Source: a virus
Reading direction: 5' to 3' (one strand)
IMG/VR virus record: IMGVR_UViG_3300042261_000402
Location: 1-39,600 of that record
Length of the DNA: 39,600 nt
Shown: piece by piece, positions 28,446 to 37,071 of the stretch
How the letters are laid out: the number at the start of each line of letters is the position of its first letter
How positions within the stretch are numbered: position 1 is the first letter of the stretch
Translations under genes and position numbers: made by a program
The notes under the pieces: model-generated
Seen by the model: only the letters and a program-made list of their open reading frames with translations
Database searches by the model: none
Told to the model about the DNA's origin: nothing

Positions 28446-29615
28446 TTACAATATATCATAGATTACGTGATTGAATTTCGGAGCCTTGCAAACAAGTGCT
28501 TCGTAAACTTTCAGCATAAACTTGATACTATCGTTTGTCTTAGCTAATTCTTCATAAGATACATCTTGTAACACTCTCATTTCGATAACATTTGTATCAA
28601 GAACGAAAAGTGATTTGCCATCTTGTGGCACTTTAGAGCCATTTCCAGCTGTAGTAGACAAGAACCTTGAAGCAATAATTGGTATTCCTTCAAAACTCAT
28701 TGTTGTTATGCCCCAAGCAATCGTAGTTGTTGAAACATATCTAAGTTGGTCTTGGATTAAAGCTTTGATTGCATCGTATGTTGCATAGTCTGTAACAATA
28801 AGATTAGGTTCTCCACCAGCTGTTCTTGCTGTTCTTATAGCAGTTCTGATTGCGGATATGCTTATAGCAGCTCCAGCCAAATCAGTTACATAACTTGAAC
28901 TTCCACCTAATCCGTTAGAATTAGCGTTAGAAATAAGTTGATATAAACCATTATAAGAGTAAGCAGAAGCATAAGATGTAGATGTGCTTGGGTCAGTCCA
29001 ATCAGCAGCTGTGTCTCCAAGTAATATCATAGCCTCTTCAAGTCTCTTTAAAGCAAGTGTTTTATTCTTAACTTCAAGGGATAAAGCGTCTACGTATCCT
29101 CCAGATGCAAGATACTGTTTAGATGCAGCGAACATAGGACCAGTAACTCTACCAACACTGTATAAGTATTTTATTCCAACACTTCTTCTTGTGTAAGTAT
29201 CATTCTGTTCTGTTAACGCAGCGTCTTCGCCAAGTGGTTGTGCTCCGCCGATAGATGTGATTACATTAAAATCAGCAGTCTTACCGTAGTTAGTGACTCT
29301 AGGAATTAACTCAACTAAAGGTGTAGCTTTTCTTGTTTCATCAATAATCTCTGGGTCTACATAAACAGGTATTAGAACTGGTAAAGTTCCAGCACTGTAT
29401 GTTGCCAAAGTTGTTGATAAAGCTTTTCTCAAACTAAATCCGTTAGATTGATTTCCACATTGCCCTTCATAGACAGCTTTCGCAAAGCCCATTTCTTCAG
29501 CAATATCTCCTCTGATGTCGTATCTTCCTACTCCAGCAGAAATAACCAACTTCTCTCCTTTCTCTTTTGTGATGTTTGTTACCAAACCTTTACTAAAATC
29601 AAAAGTTTTTTCCAT
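28446..29615 (-). CDS. Major capsid protein, HK97 fold
   Basis: 389 aa. The N-terminal 90 residues are charged and could include a region removed on maturation. Then LPVLIPVYVDPEIIDETRKA, TPLVELIPRVTNYGKTADFN, EEAMILLGDTAADWTDPSTS, EPNLIVTDYATYDAIKALIQ and the end FMLKVYEALVCKAPKFNHVI follow the E-loop, P-domain and A-domain order of HK97-type capsid proteins. A strong ribosome binding site (AGGAGGTTAAAAAAAATG) and a preceding AT-rich promoter-like region suit the most abundant virion protein. Confidence 0.85.
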   Translation of the reverse strand: MEKTFDFSKGLVTNITKEKGEKLVISAGVGRYDIRGDIAEEMGFAKAVYEGQCGNQSNGFSLRKALSTTLATYSAGTLPVLIPVYVDPEIIDETRKATPLVELIPRVTNYGKTADFNVITSIGGAQPLGEDAALTEQNDTYTRRSVGIKYLYSVGRVTGPMFAASKQYLASGGYVDALSLEVKNKTLALKRLEEAMILLGDTAADWTDPSTSTSYASAYSYNGLYQLISNANSNGLGGSSSYVTDLAGAAISISAIRTAIRTARTAGGEPNLIVTDYATYDAIKALIQDQLRYVSTTTIAWGITTMSFEGIPIIASRFLSTTAGNGSKVPQDGKSLFVLDTNVIEMRVLQDVSYEELAKTNDSIKFMLKVYEALVCKAPKFNHVIYDIL

Positions 29616-29646
29616 TTTTTTTAACCTCCTGTTTGTGTTTAATTTG

Positions 29647-29680
29647 AATATAAAAAATAAAAAAATAAATAATTTAAAGC
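29647..29680 (-). promoter_or_regulatory. T-tracts and TATA-like box between scaffold and capsid genes
   Basis: On the minus strand GCTTTAAATTATTTATTTTTTTATTTTTTATATTC combines a TTTAAAT box with long T-runs. It can act as terminator of the scaffold transcript and as promoter for the capsid gene, whose leader would be about 30 bases and carries the ribosome binding site. Confidence 0.4.
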
Positions 29681-29681
29681 T

Positions 29682-30299
29682 TTAGTTTGTATATCTAAAT
29701 GCCTTATCAGCTTTGACTTCTTGCGTTTCAGTTAAAGCTTTTCTTACTGGCATATTTTCTAACGCCTTGAAAGCTTTATCAAGATTTGCAATTCTATCAC
29801 TAAAAGATTTTTCAACAGCTTCTAACTTTTCAGTCATAGCTTTTTGGAAATCTCCAATCTGTTTAGACATTCCTACATACAAGGGGCTTTTTAATAAATC
29901 AGCTTTACCTGATTTGCCAGTGTAAGAAACTTCTGATGGACTTTGACCTCCAGCTAGACTACCTGCACTTGCATTTCTTTTTCCTGCAACTCTTGATTGC
30001 GGAACAAAAACATCTTGAGTGCTTGGAACTCCTTGATTTGGACTTACTGTGTTTCCAGCCTGTGCAGAAGCATTTGCATCTTCTTCAGGATTTACTCCAC
30101 CTAATTCTCCCTTTTCAGTCGCATCCTCGTCTTCTTCTTCATCTTCTTCTTTTTTAAGGTCTTCTTCCTCTTCATCATCAGCTTTCACAACAACCTTTTT
30201 AGCTTCAGCTTCTTCAGCTTCTTCTTCAGGTGTTTCTTCTCCAGCGAATGGTGCTTTTTCAGTTTCTTCTATGGACTCCTTTTTTGCTTTTATTGTCAT
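29682..30299 (-). CDS. Scaffold-like acidic protein, 205 aa
   Basis: Residues 1-70 are extremely Glu/Asp-rich with Lys blocks. A Gln/Ser/Gly/Pro-rich middle follows (QAGNTVSPNQGVPSTQDVFV) and then a helical C-terminus (GMSKQIGDFQKAMTEKLEAV, SFSDRIANLDKAFKALENMP) suited to coiled-coil assembly. The position between prohead protease and major capsid gene fits a scaffolding protein. It has a strong ribosome binding site (GGAGGTAAAAAAATG). Confidence 0.65.
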   Translation of the reverse strand: MTIKAKKESIEETEKAPFAGEETPEEEAEEAEAKKVVVKADDEEEEDLKKEEDEEEDEDATEKGELGGVNPEEDANASAQAGNTVSPNQGVPSTQDVFVPQSRVAGKRNASAGSLAGGQSPSEVSYTGKSGKADLLKSPLYVGMSKQIGDFQKAMTEKLEAVEKSFSDRIANLDKAFKALENMPVRKALTETQEVKADKAFRYTN

Positions 30300-30320
30300 T
30301 TTTTTACCTCCGTTTTAAAT

Positions 30321-30746
30321 TTAATTAAAAGTGCTATCACAACTATCACATTTGAATAATCCCTTACTCATCTCTTTTGCGTTCTTCTTACCGCAATTCT
30401 TGCAGTAGACTCTAGCTGTTTTTAATTTAATTTCTTTAACTTGAATTGTAAATCTATCAGAACATTTCATACATTGAAATATAGTGTCTCCGCCATAAGC
30501 TTTTTCTTCCATAACTTCTTTACATTCAAAAGACTTACAACTTGGACAGCCCATACTTTTTAATCTACTATCCTGTAAAACTTCTTGAACTTCATCAATA
30601 CTAGCCCAAGCATATTCTCCGTCTTCAAATCTAATCTTCAACATATTACTTAATCTTTCAATAACTACTCCTTCTTTTCCAGAATACAAAACTACGCTAT
30701 CTATTCTTCCACTTGCTTTTGCCTTTAATAAAAACATATCTGACAT
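30321..30746 (-). CDS. Double zinc-ribbon protein, 141 aa
   Basis: The N-terminal 60 residues form a small beta domain (GRIDSVVLYSGKEGVVIERL). Then two zinc ribbons: CPSCKSFECK...FQCMKCSDRF and YCKNCGKKNAKEMSKGLFKC...CDSCDSTF. I choose the ATG at 30746 (GGGAG ten bases upstream); starts at 30776 or 30785 are possible but overlap the promoter start site. It lies between protease and scaffold, unusual for a head operon. May bind the scaffold, the portal complex or nucleic acid. Confidence 0.6.
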   Translation of the reverse strand: MSDMFLLKAKASGRIDSVVLYSGKEGVVIERLSNMLKIRFEDGEYAWASIDEVQEVLQDSRLKSMGCPSCKSFECKEVMEEKAYGGDTIFQCMKCSDRFTIQVKEIKLKTARVYCKNCGKKNAKEMSKGLFKCDSCDSTFN

Positions 30747-31324
30747 TGTGTGTTTGCTCCCTTTTGTGTAAAACATAAAGGACAAATATGAGAAGTCCTT
30801 TTGATATTTAAACCTTTACTATGCAGTGACTTACTGATTGCGTTAGGAATTGAGATAAAACTATCAGAATTACTTGGTATTCCTACAACAGAAACTTCAT
30901 ATAATTTAACTCCATCAATAACTTTAACTCTCTTTCCAATTTCCTTGTCCATTTCCCATTTGAAATCTGTTACAGTCCCACCAACACTAAAACCCAAAGG
31001 TATGCCTAACTCTAATTTTTTGAGTAACTGCGGAATTTTTGGATTTAATTGAGGGTCATCTAAATTAACAGAAATATTCAACTCATTTCCGTTTAAAAAA
31101 GAACTCTTAGTAACGCCTAAAGTGTTCTCCCAGTTATGTTCGTGATTTCCGAATATTGGTATCGCCATAGAATTTATTTGCTCGTTCATCATCTGTAATG
31201 CCTTAAAACTCATCTTCTCTTCATCTTTGTCTAAAGAAATTGTAGATGCTACTCCTTGTATAGTTAGTCCTGACTCTTTACTCTTAGTAAGAGGTATATA
31301 AAAATTGAATTGTCTCTGTTCCAT
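30725..31324 (-). CDS. Prohead protease, S78 family, with C-terminal zinc motif
   Basis: 199 aa. TIQGVASTISLDKDEEKMSF at 21-40, a His in FGNHEHNWENTLGVT (His61/His63), the nucleophile serine in PLGFSVGGTV (Ser113) and VKLYEVSVVGIPSN (139-152, with Glu143) give the catalytic pattern of HK97-type prohead proteases. The C-terminus adds CPLCFTQKGANTQCQIC, a possible zinc knuckle not usual for the family. It would process the scaffold and capsid N-terminus. Leaderless start predicted from the TATA element at 31344-31357. Confidence 0.85.
   Translation of the reverse strand: MEQRQFNFYIPLTKSKESGLTIQGVASTISLDKDEEKMSFKALQMMNEQINSMAIPIFGNHEHNWENTLGVTKSSFLNGNELNISVNLDDPQLNPKIPQLLKKLELGIPLGFSVGGTVTDFKWEMDKEIGKRVKVIDGVKLYEVSVVGIPSNSDSFISIPNAISKSLHSKGLNIKRTSHICPLCFTQKGANTQCQICFY
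30803..30812 (-). promoter_or_regulatory. Internal TATA element inside the protease gene
   Basis: Minus strand GTTTAAATAT within the protease coding sequence. It is 55-65 bases before the ATG of the zinc-ribbon gene at 30746 and could give it, and the scaffold gene, separate transcription. Confidence 0.45.
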
Positions 31325-31343
31325 AAGAATATAATATTTTCCT

Positions 31344-31357
31344 GATATTTAAATATT
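31344..31357 (-). promoter_or_regulatory. TATA element for the prohead protease
   Basis: Minus strand GAATATTTAAATAT, about 25 bases before the ATG at 31324; it overlaps the stop codon of the 77-aa gene upstream. Confidence 0.55.
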
Positions 31358-31582
31358 CCTACAAGTTAATCTATAAAGAATTTGTTTTGTTTCTGTGTCT
31401 TCCTCTTTTTTCAGTTCCTTAAAAGTAGGCATAAGTCTAATAATCGATTTAATCGTATAATTTCTCAGAGCCTGAGGTTCATATCTCCGAATACAAAAGT
31501 ATGTCTGCGTGGCAGTCATCGGCTCGTTTACTTTCTTTAAACTCTCAATTACTGCCTTCTGTAATTTCAAGTGGCTCTGCAT
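31349..31582 (-). CDS. Hypothetical protein, possible winged-helix, 77 aa
   Basis: KLQKAVIESLKKVNEPMTAT, then QALRNYTIKSIIRLMPTFKE and KKEEDTETKQILYRLTCRNI. The helix-helix-turn-strand pattern suits a small winged helix. No family named. It lies just before the protease promoter, so a regulatory role is conceivable. Confidence 0.5.
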   Translation of the reverse strand: MQSHLKLQKAVIESLKKVNEPMTATQTYFCIRRYEPQALRNYTIKSIIRLMPTFKELKKEEDTETKQILYRLTCRNI

Positions 31583-31592
31583 CTGGTGAATA

Positions 31593-31745
31593 TTAGTTAA
31601 GTTTTGCTAATTCTGCGTTTACAATAGCTAATCTTTTGTTTATTGCATCTGATTGTATCATTGCTTGGTTTGAAACTACAACTAATTGTGCTTCTAAAAC
31701 CGCCTTCTGTTTTTGTAGTATTTCTTTTTGTGTTAAGTCTGCCAT
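31593..31745 (-). CDS. Short coiled-coil protein, 50 aa
   Basis: MADLTQKEILQKQKAVLEAQ and SDAINKRLAIVNAELAKLN: fully helical with heptad spacing. A strong ribosome binding site (GGGAGGTAAAAAATG) lies just before the ATG, overlapping the end of the 687-aa gene. Probably a real, well-expressed small protein; perhaps a fibre or head accessory. Confidence 0.6.
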   Translation of the reverse strand: MADLTQKEILQKQKAVLEAQLVVVSNQAMIQSDAINKRLAIVNAELAKLN

Positions 31746-31762
31746 TTTTTACCTCCCTTTAT

Positions 31763-33826
31763 TTAATTAGGAATTGGTCTAATTATAGTTGTTGCTCCTT
31801 TTAATGTTTTCTGAAAATTCCAATGCGGAGCACTTTCTTTAAAATCTGTATTTCCTAAATTTACTCCATTTCTTACCAGTATTGAACTTGTGTCGCATTC
31901 ACTATCTTTTACGCTTACATAAGTAACAATCGTCTCAGATGCAACATCAAAAGTAAATCTATCCCCTGCACTATCGCTCTGAATAACTAATAAATCTTCA
32001 TTCGTTCCAGATAAACTTAAAGTCCCACCTATTGTGTAAGTCTTTCCATTTTCAAAAGTCAGAGTCCCAGCTCCTGACCTTGTTAAATTATTAAAAGTAA
32101 CATCTCCTAAAAAGTCACAAGTCCCAGTAGTCAGATTTACTGTAGATGAATTTGCATTAAATGTCCCACCAGTATTATCAAAAGAAGACTGCAAATCCAT
32201 CGTGTTATTCATATTAAATGTTCCTGAATTTGTTAAATCTGCAACTTCTAATGTCCCATCACCTCCGCCTAAACTTGCCTTAGTAAAAGTTCCTGAATTA
32301 TCGATTGTGCCTATTTGTCCGCCTTTTATTGTCATAGTGTCTGTATTCGTGCAATCATCGCTCATAATTATTCTTCCAATATTCGTAGTTCCATTATTTG
32401 TCAAGAAATCTGTATTTGTTTGAGCCGTATTTGTATACTCTCCATTTATTGTCAAATTATCTGCATTAACTACTGCTGTCGCTGTCAAAGTTCCATCAAT
32501 AACATAATCAACTGCCGTCAAGGTAGCTGAGCAAGTCCAAGTTCCATCTATATTTAAATCTCCATTACTGACCGTAAAAGCAGAATTTTGAGTATATTCT
32601 CTATTTTCTGGAAGAATAACATTAACATCGTTTCTTGTTGTTATTGCTCCACTTGACACTGTAAAACTAACATCTCCATCATTATACCAAGAACTTGCTA
32701 CATCTGTTTGAGTAAATCCATCTCCGCATTTTGCGTCTGAATAACCAATAGACAATTCTCCTTTAACCATAGTTATCCCAGTAATATTTCCAGTTGTATC
32801 AAAATATCCTACTAAATTACTATCTTCACTTGATGTTGCAGTATCAACAAAAATTAAAAACATATCTCCTTCTCTATAAGCTACTGAAGTAAAACTAAAA
32901 GTATCACTCGAAGAATTACAAGAATAAACTACTTGCGAACCTCCTAATTGTGGAGTAACTATCAACTTCATTGCTTTACTATCTCCCAAAGAAGTAACCG
33001 AACCTGAGATTGTTTTTCCTGTCAGACTTGCTTTGAAAGTTGGATAACCTGTAGTATCATTAACTTTACTCCAATATGTGCTTCTTGAACCAAACCAAGG
33101 ATAAGTTCCAGTATCGTAAACATTATGAGTTACATCATATAAATCTGATGCTGTTGCTACATAAGTTCCGCCACCATATTGTGGAGAACCAGAATAATAA
33201 GAAGTAGACGGACTATTATTTGTTAATCCAAATCCTTTATTAGTATATGCTGTAACTGCTCCTGTCGCAAAACAATTTGATATTGTCCCACTATAAAAAT
33301 TACCGCACAATCCTCCAGCAGAACCTTGTTGGTCTGAACTATTATAACCTACTACTGTGCAAGTAGAATAACATCTTTTTATTGTTCCTGTTCCTTGATT
33401 ATAACCTACTAATCCTCCAGCATAATCGTGTTTCCCATTTGCAGTGAATGTCCCAGTAGAATAACAATCTTGTATAGTCCCATCATTATTTCCTACCAAC
33501 ATTCCTCCTCTTAAATATCTCGATGATGTGCTTCCAGCATCCGCTGTTCCTTGAACTGATAAATTTTTAATTACTGCTGAACCATCTGTTACCTGTATAA
33601 CTCCACAAGAATAAGAACCAGCAGCGTTCCCAACAGAAATATTAGAAAAATTATAAACCTTAAATCCTTTTCCATCAAGTGTTCCATTAAATTTATTAGT
33701 CCAAGTGCAAATTACTGGAATAGTTCCGCCACCATAATCAATATCGTTTGCTAAAACATAATTTCCATTTTTATCATTGTTGATTGCACTAAACTGAGTG
33801 CTATTCGTAATCGTGTAATCTGTCAT
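31763..33826 (-). CDS. Large repetitive beta-helix/GLUG-type protein, 687 aa
   Basis: Residues 1-230 contain repeated GLUG-like units (GVIQVTDGSAVIKNLSVQGT, GMLVGNNDGTIQDCYSTGTF, GLVGYNQGTGTIKRCYSTCT, GLCGNFYSGTISNCFATGAV), each about 38-50 residues, known from surface adhesins of bacteria and archaea. Residues 450-610 have short Thr/Asn-rich repeats like a beta helix (NNGTTNIGRIIMSDDCTNTD). The protein is probably an elongated virion spike or adhesin. It is located in the head operon, which is unexpected for a tail fibre. Confidence 0.65.
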   Translation of the reverse strand: MTDYTITNSTQFSAINNDKNGNYVLANDIDYGGGTIPVICTWTNKFNGTLDGKGFKVYNFSNISVGNAAGSYSCGVIQVTDGSAVIKNLSVQGTADAGSTSSRYLRGGMLVGNNDGTIQDCYSTGTFTANGKHDYAGGLVGYNQGTGTIKRCYSTCTVVGYNSSDQQGSAGGLCGNFYSGTISNCFATGAVTAYTNKGFGLTNNSPSTSYYSGSPQYGGGTYVATASDLYDVTHNVYDTGTYPWFGSRSTYWSKVNDTTGYPTFKASLTGKTISGSVTSLGDSKAMKLIVTPQLGGSQVVYSCNSSSDTFSFTSVAYREGDMFLIFVDTATSSEDSNLVGYFDTTGNITGITMVKGELSIGYSDAKCGDGFTQTDVASSWYNDGDVSFTVSSGAITTRNDVNVILPENREYTQNSAFTVSNGDLNIDGTWTCSATLTAVDYVIDGTLTATAVVNADNLTINGEYTNTAQTNTDFLTNNGTTNIGRIIMSDDCTNTDTMTIKGGQIGTIDNSGTFTKASLGGGDGTLEVADLTNSGTFNMNNTMDLQSSFDNTGGTFNANSSTVNLTTGTCDFLGDVTFNNLTRSGAGTLTFENGKTYTIGGTLSLSGTNEDLLVIQSDSAGDRFTFDVASETIVTYVSVKDSECDTSSILVRNGVNLGNTDFKESAPHWNFQKTLKGATTIIRPIPN

Positions 33827-33827
33827 C

Positions 33828-35423
33828 TTATACCGCCACAGCAGTTACTACACCGCTTACAACTTTAATTCTGTAAAGTGTGCTTGTGACCGTATCTTTC
33901 AAAATTATGCTATTATCTACTGAAGCAGAGAAATCAATATCTTTCACTGGCACTACATTTCCACCAGCACTCGCATCTATTCTTAAAGTTTCAGTCAGAC
34001 TCCCATTTATGTCTTGTTTAATCACTATATCAGCATCTTCTGCTCCGTCTGTTACATCAGTTAATTCTGTGCTTATGTGAGCTCTTTCACTTGAAACTCC
34101 ATCAGCGTTTTGAACATTCATCTGTAATTTAACACCAATTCCACCTGCTGGTGTAGAACTTGAGTTTCTTTCAATAATCAATCCTGCAAGTGAACTATTT
34201 GTTGAAGCTTTTGTATTAGAGAAAAATGCTGGACTTAAATCTACTGCCTCCGCATAGACAACATAAGTTCCATTCATTGTAGCAAAAACATCATTAGTTC
34301 CTGCGTTATAAAATGCCTCTGTTGATTTTAACAATTCTACCGTATTACTTCCGTCAGTCATAAGAACCATACTTCCACCACTATTGTAAAGATTGTAATA
34401 ATTTACATAAGCGTTTGCTCCATCTGTAAATTTACAAACGCCAGTAGGCGTATAATCAGTTCCGCTTCTCCAACTAACAAAACTATCTGTTGTTAAATAA
34501 CCTGCGTCATTGTTAAATCCAGAAATATTTACATTACTCTGAGTTCCACCCATACTATCCCAACTGCCTTGAGTGATATATCCTGAATCATTGTAGAAAG
34601 TAGATACATATAAGCCTGTTACATAACTGCTATCAACATAACCTGCATCATTATAAAAAGTAGAAACATACAAATTTGTTACATAACCTGCATCTACATA
34701 ACCAGAGTCATTATAGAAACCACTTATGTTGACATTTGATTGAGTTCCGCCCATACTATCCCAACTTCCTTGCGTGATAAAACCAGCATCGTTATTGAAA
34801 CCACTTACATTTACGTTTGATTGAGTTCCACCCATACTATCCCAAGAGCCCTGAGTGATATATCCTGCGTCATTGTTAAATCCGCTAACACTTATATCTG
34901 ATTGTGTTCCTCCAATTTCATTCCAAGCTACTCCTGTTATAAATCCTGAGTCATTATTAAAACTTGAAAGACCATAACTTGATGGACTTACAAATTCTAA
35001 TCCAGTTTCATCTGACTTAACAAAAACCATCTGCGAAGCGTAACCTGTATAACTTGCTGGGCAATCAGTTAAACTTGTAAATGCACTAGCTCCACCAGTA
35101 GAAGATAAAGTATGACTTGAATGGTCATAAGATAAACCGCTCCCTATAGCAAACCATACTGCATTTCCGTCTGTATCGTCCCAACCAAGAATAGCATCAA
35201 TATCAGGGTCAGAAGGCAATCCTCCAGCAGGAGACCAACTTAAATTTCCACTTCCATCGTTTGTTAATGCACCAGCACTATCGGCAGGGTAATCTGTTAA
35301 ATCAGAAAATGCAACGCTTGTCAGATAAGTCGAACTATCTATCTGCAGACTTCCATCTGAGTTATAAGTTTTTACAAACCCATCTGTAGTTAGGTTTTTA
35401 ATTTTCGGTGTGTCAATTTCCAT
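33828..35423 (-). CDS. Trimeric fibre-like protein with tandem repeats, 531 aa
   Basis: Residues about 155-325 contain repeats of the form SGFNNDAGYITQGSWDSMGG, TQSNVNVSGFNNDAGFITQG and shorter VSTFYNDAGYVDSSYVTGLY units. Such NDAG(Y/F)(I/L)T repeats are typical of fibre shafts. The N-terminus (KNLTTDGFVKTYNSDGSLQI) and C-terminus (SIILKDTVTSTLYRIKVVSG) are beta-rich. Probably an elongated fibre on the capsid or tail. It is next in a run of five fibre-like genes. Confidence 0.7.
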   Translation of the reverse strand: MEIDTPKIKNLTTDGFVKTYNSDGSLQIDSSTYLTSVAFSDLTDYPADSAGALTNDGSGNLSWSPAGGLPSDPDIDAILGWDDTDGNAVWFAIGSGLSYDHSSHTLSSTGGASAFTSLTDCPASYTGYASQMVFVKSDETGLEFVSPSSYGLSSFNNDSGFITGVAWNEIGGTQSDISVSGFNNDAGYITQGSWDSMGGTQSNVNVSGFNNDAGFITQGSWDSMGGTQSNVNISGFYNDSGYVDAGYVTNLYVSTFYNDAGYVDSSYVTGLYVSTFYNDSGYITQGSWDSMGGTQSNVNISGFNNDAGYLTTDSFVSWRSGTDYTPTGVCKFTDGANAYVNYYNLYNSGGSMVLMTDGSNTVELLKSTEAFYNAGTNDVFATMNGTYVVYAEAVDLSPAFFSNTKASTNSSLAGLIIERNSSSTPAGGIGVKLQMNVQNADGVSSERAHISTELTDVTDGAEDADIVIKQDINGSLTETLRIDASAGGNVVPVKDIDFSASVDNSIILKDTVTSTLYRIKVVSGVVTAVAV

Positions 35424-35424
35424 T

Positions 35425-37032
35425 TTATTCGTAAATTACTGTAACCTCTGAATTAGCTCCAGAAGTAGTTAATCTTAAACCATCAAAAAAAGGCATACCT
35501 TTCAAATCTATTGATATTGGTGCATTTATAGCAGCTCCAGCGGTCATAGCCCATCTCACAGGGGTTGTTGTAGTCGTGCTATCAGATAAAGTAATAACAG
35601 CGTTATTTACCGCTCTCGATATAACTACACTATGAACATTACCAGCACCGAATTTTAAAGTAGCACCTGCCTGTCCTAAAGCTTGATAATAACTCGAAGG
35701 TTGTGTCAATAAACTGCCTAATCTTCTTATACTTGCTACTCTACATTTTAAAGTGTGGTCAGTTTGAATATTGTTTGAATTAACATTATCAAAATAAATA
35801 TAAGGACTCATAGTTGATGACCATTTATCAGAAGAAGCACTAACCTTATGCAAAACTATTCCACCTATTACGAACCATACTGATGAATTAGTCCAGTATA
35901 TTTCATAAGTCGCTATATCCGTTGTAGGAGTATAAGTCGCACCCAACTCTCCATTAAAAATTGTTACTTTATTAACCGCACCATTTGCTAATTGAGTATT
36001 TACTGAAAATTCTGTCCCATCTAATTGAAACCAAGCACCATCTGTTATTGTAGGCATACTTGAACCCCAACCTACTCCCCACCTTCTTTTATTATTTGTA
36101 GCTCCTGCACTCAAAGCAACAACCGCCCTATAACACATAGAACTTCCTGAAACATATCTTGACCTTCTTACTGAATGAAGAATAGCAGTTCCGTTTGGCG
36201 ATGTTGTATTTGTGCTTAAAATTACTTCTCCAGCTGATTGAACTATTGTTCCATTATTTGATACTACTGGTGTCCAAAAATTACTATCTACTGCTCCTGA
36301 GTTACCATTTAAATCAAAATTAGTTCCAGCTAATCTTGTTGGTTCTGCAACTCTCATTTCTCCAATTGGCGTATTCTCTACCTCGAAACCATATTCATCG
36401 GATATATGCTCAATTTTAACTTTAAGATGTCCGTGCTCGTCTAAAGCTCTCGGCATTGCTTCAACAATAGGACACAATGCAGTTTGTAATCTAAAATAAC
36501 TTGTTGTCGCACTTCCTGTATTTATTACTCTAACTCTAACATAAGAATTTACTGCTTGGACTGTTACTCCAAAATTATTCTGAGAAGCCAGATACTCATA
36601 TTCGTCAGAAATATCCCAAGCATAATGTTGATAAGTCTTTCCACTCAATGAACCACCAGTAAAAGCTGTATCTACAGTTAGAGAAGTATCAGATGCTATT
36701 TCTGTTACCGTCTTTGTCTGTGGTGTTCCTCCACTATCAAAAACTATTGTATCTCCAATATGCAGTTCTCTTGTAAATTCTGTTCCAGAGCCTGTAAGTG
36801 TTGTTGAATTATTTGCTGATACTGTCCCTTTACCATTATGCAAACTTGTATCTGGTGCTTGTTCTACATATACTAAACAATTTTGGTCTGTTTTTAAAGA
36901 TACCTGAATACCTGCCACTCCCAAACTAGATGTTGCACTTCCAACAAAAGGAACTCCGACAACGATATTAGAACTATAACTATTATTTGTATCTGCTACT
37001 ACATTTTGGTTGAAATTAGTTATATACGACAT
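35425..37032 (-). CDS. Fibre/spike protein with lectin-like domain, 535 aa
   Basis: N-terminal virion-binding region (1-200: ...IQVSLKTDQNCLVYVEQAPD). Residues about 240-435 (SNFWTPVVSNNGTIVQSAGE, TYEIYWTNSSVWFVIGGIVL, SPYIYFDNVNSNN) resemble a concanavalin-A-like carbohydrate-binding sandwich. The C-terminal beta domain ends in TSGANSEVTVIYE. It is leaderless by its TATA element (37052-37064), the first of a fibre sub-operon. Likely contacts host surface sugars. Confidence 0.6.
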   Translation of the reverse strand: MSYITNFNQNVVADTNNSYSSNIVVGVPFVGSATSSLGVAGIQVSLKTDQNCLVYVEQAPDTSLHNGKGTVSANNSTTLTGSGTEFTRELHIGDTIVFDSGGTPQTKTVTEIASDTSLTVDTAFTGGSLSGKTYQHYAWDISDEYEYLASQNNFGVTVQAVNSYVRVRVINTGSATTSYFRLQTALCPIVEAMPRALDEHGHLKVKIEHISDEYGFEVENTPIGEMRVAEPTRLAGTNFDLNGNSGAVDSNFWTPVVSNNGTIVQSAGEVILSTNTTSPNGTAILHSVRRSRYVSGSSMCYRAVVALSAGATNNKRRWGVGWGSSMPTITDGAWFQLDGTEFSVNTQLANGAVNKVTIFNGELGATYTPTTDIATYEIYWTNSSVWFVIGGIVLHKVSASSDKWSSTMSPYIYFDNVNSNNIQTDHTLKCRVASIRRLGSLLTQPSSYYQALGQAGATLKFGAGNVHSVVISRAVNNAVITLSDSTTTTTPVRWAMTAGAAINAPISIDLKGMPFFDGLRLTTSGANSEVTVIYE

Positions 37033-37051
37033 ATTACTTATTATATTCTCC

Positions 37052-37064
37052 GATATTTAAATTT
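37052..37064 (-). promoter_or_regulatory. TATA element for the 37032 fibre genes
   Basis: Minus strand AAATTTAAATATC, about 25 bases before the ATG at 37032. Confidence 0.55.
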
Positions 37065-37071
37065 TTGTATC

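Noticed and set aside
30049-30318. Ser-rich 89-aa frame on the plus strand
   Set aside because: Antisense of the Glu-rich segment of the scaffold-like gene (GAA/GAG read backwards gives Ser/Phe codons).
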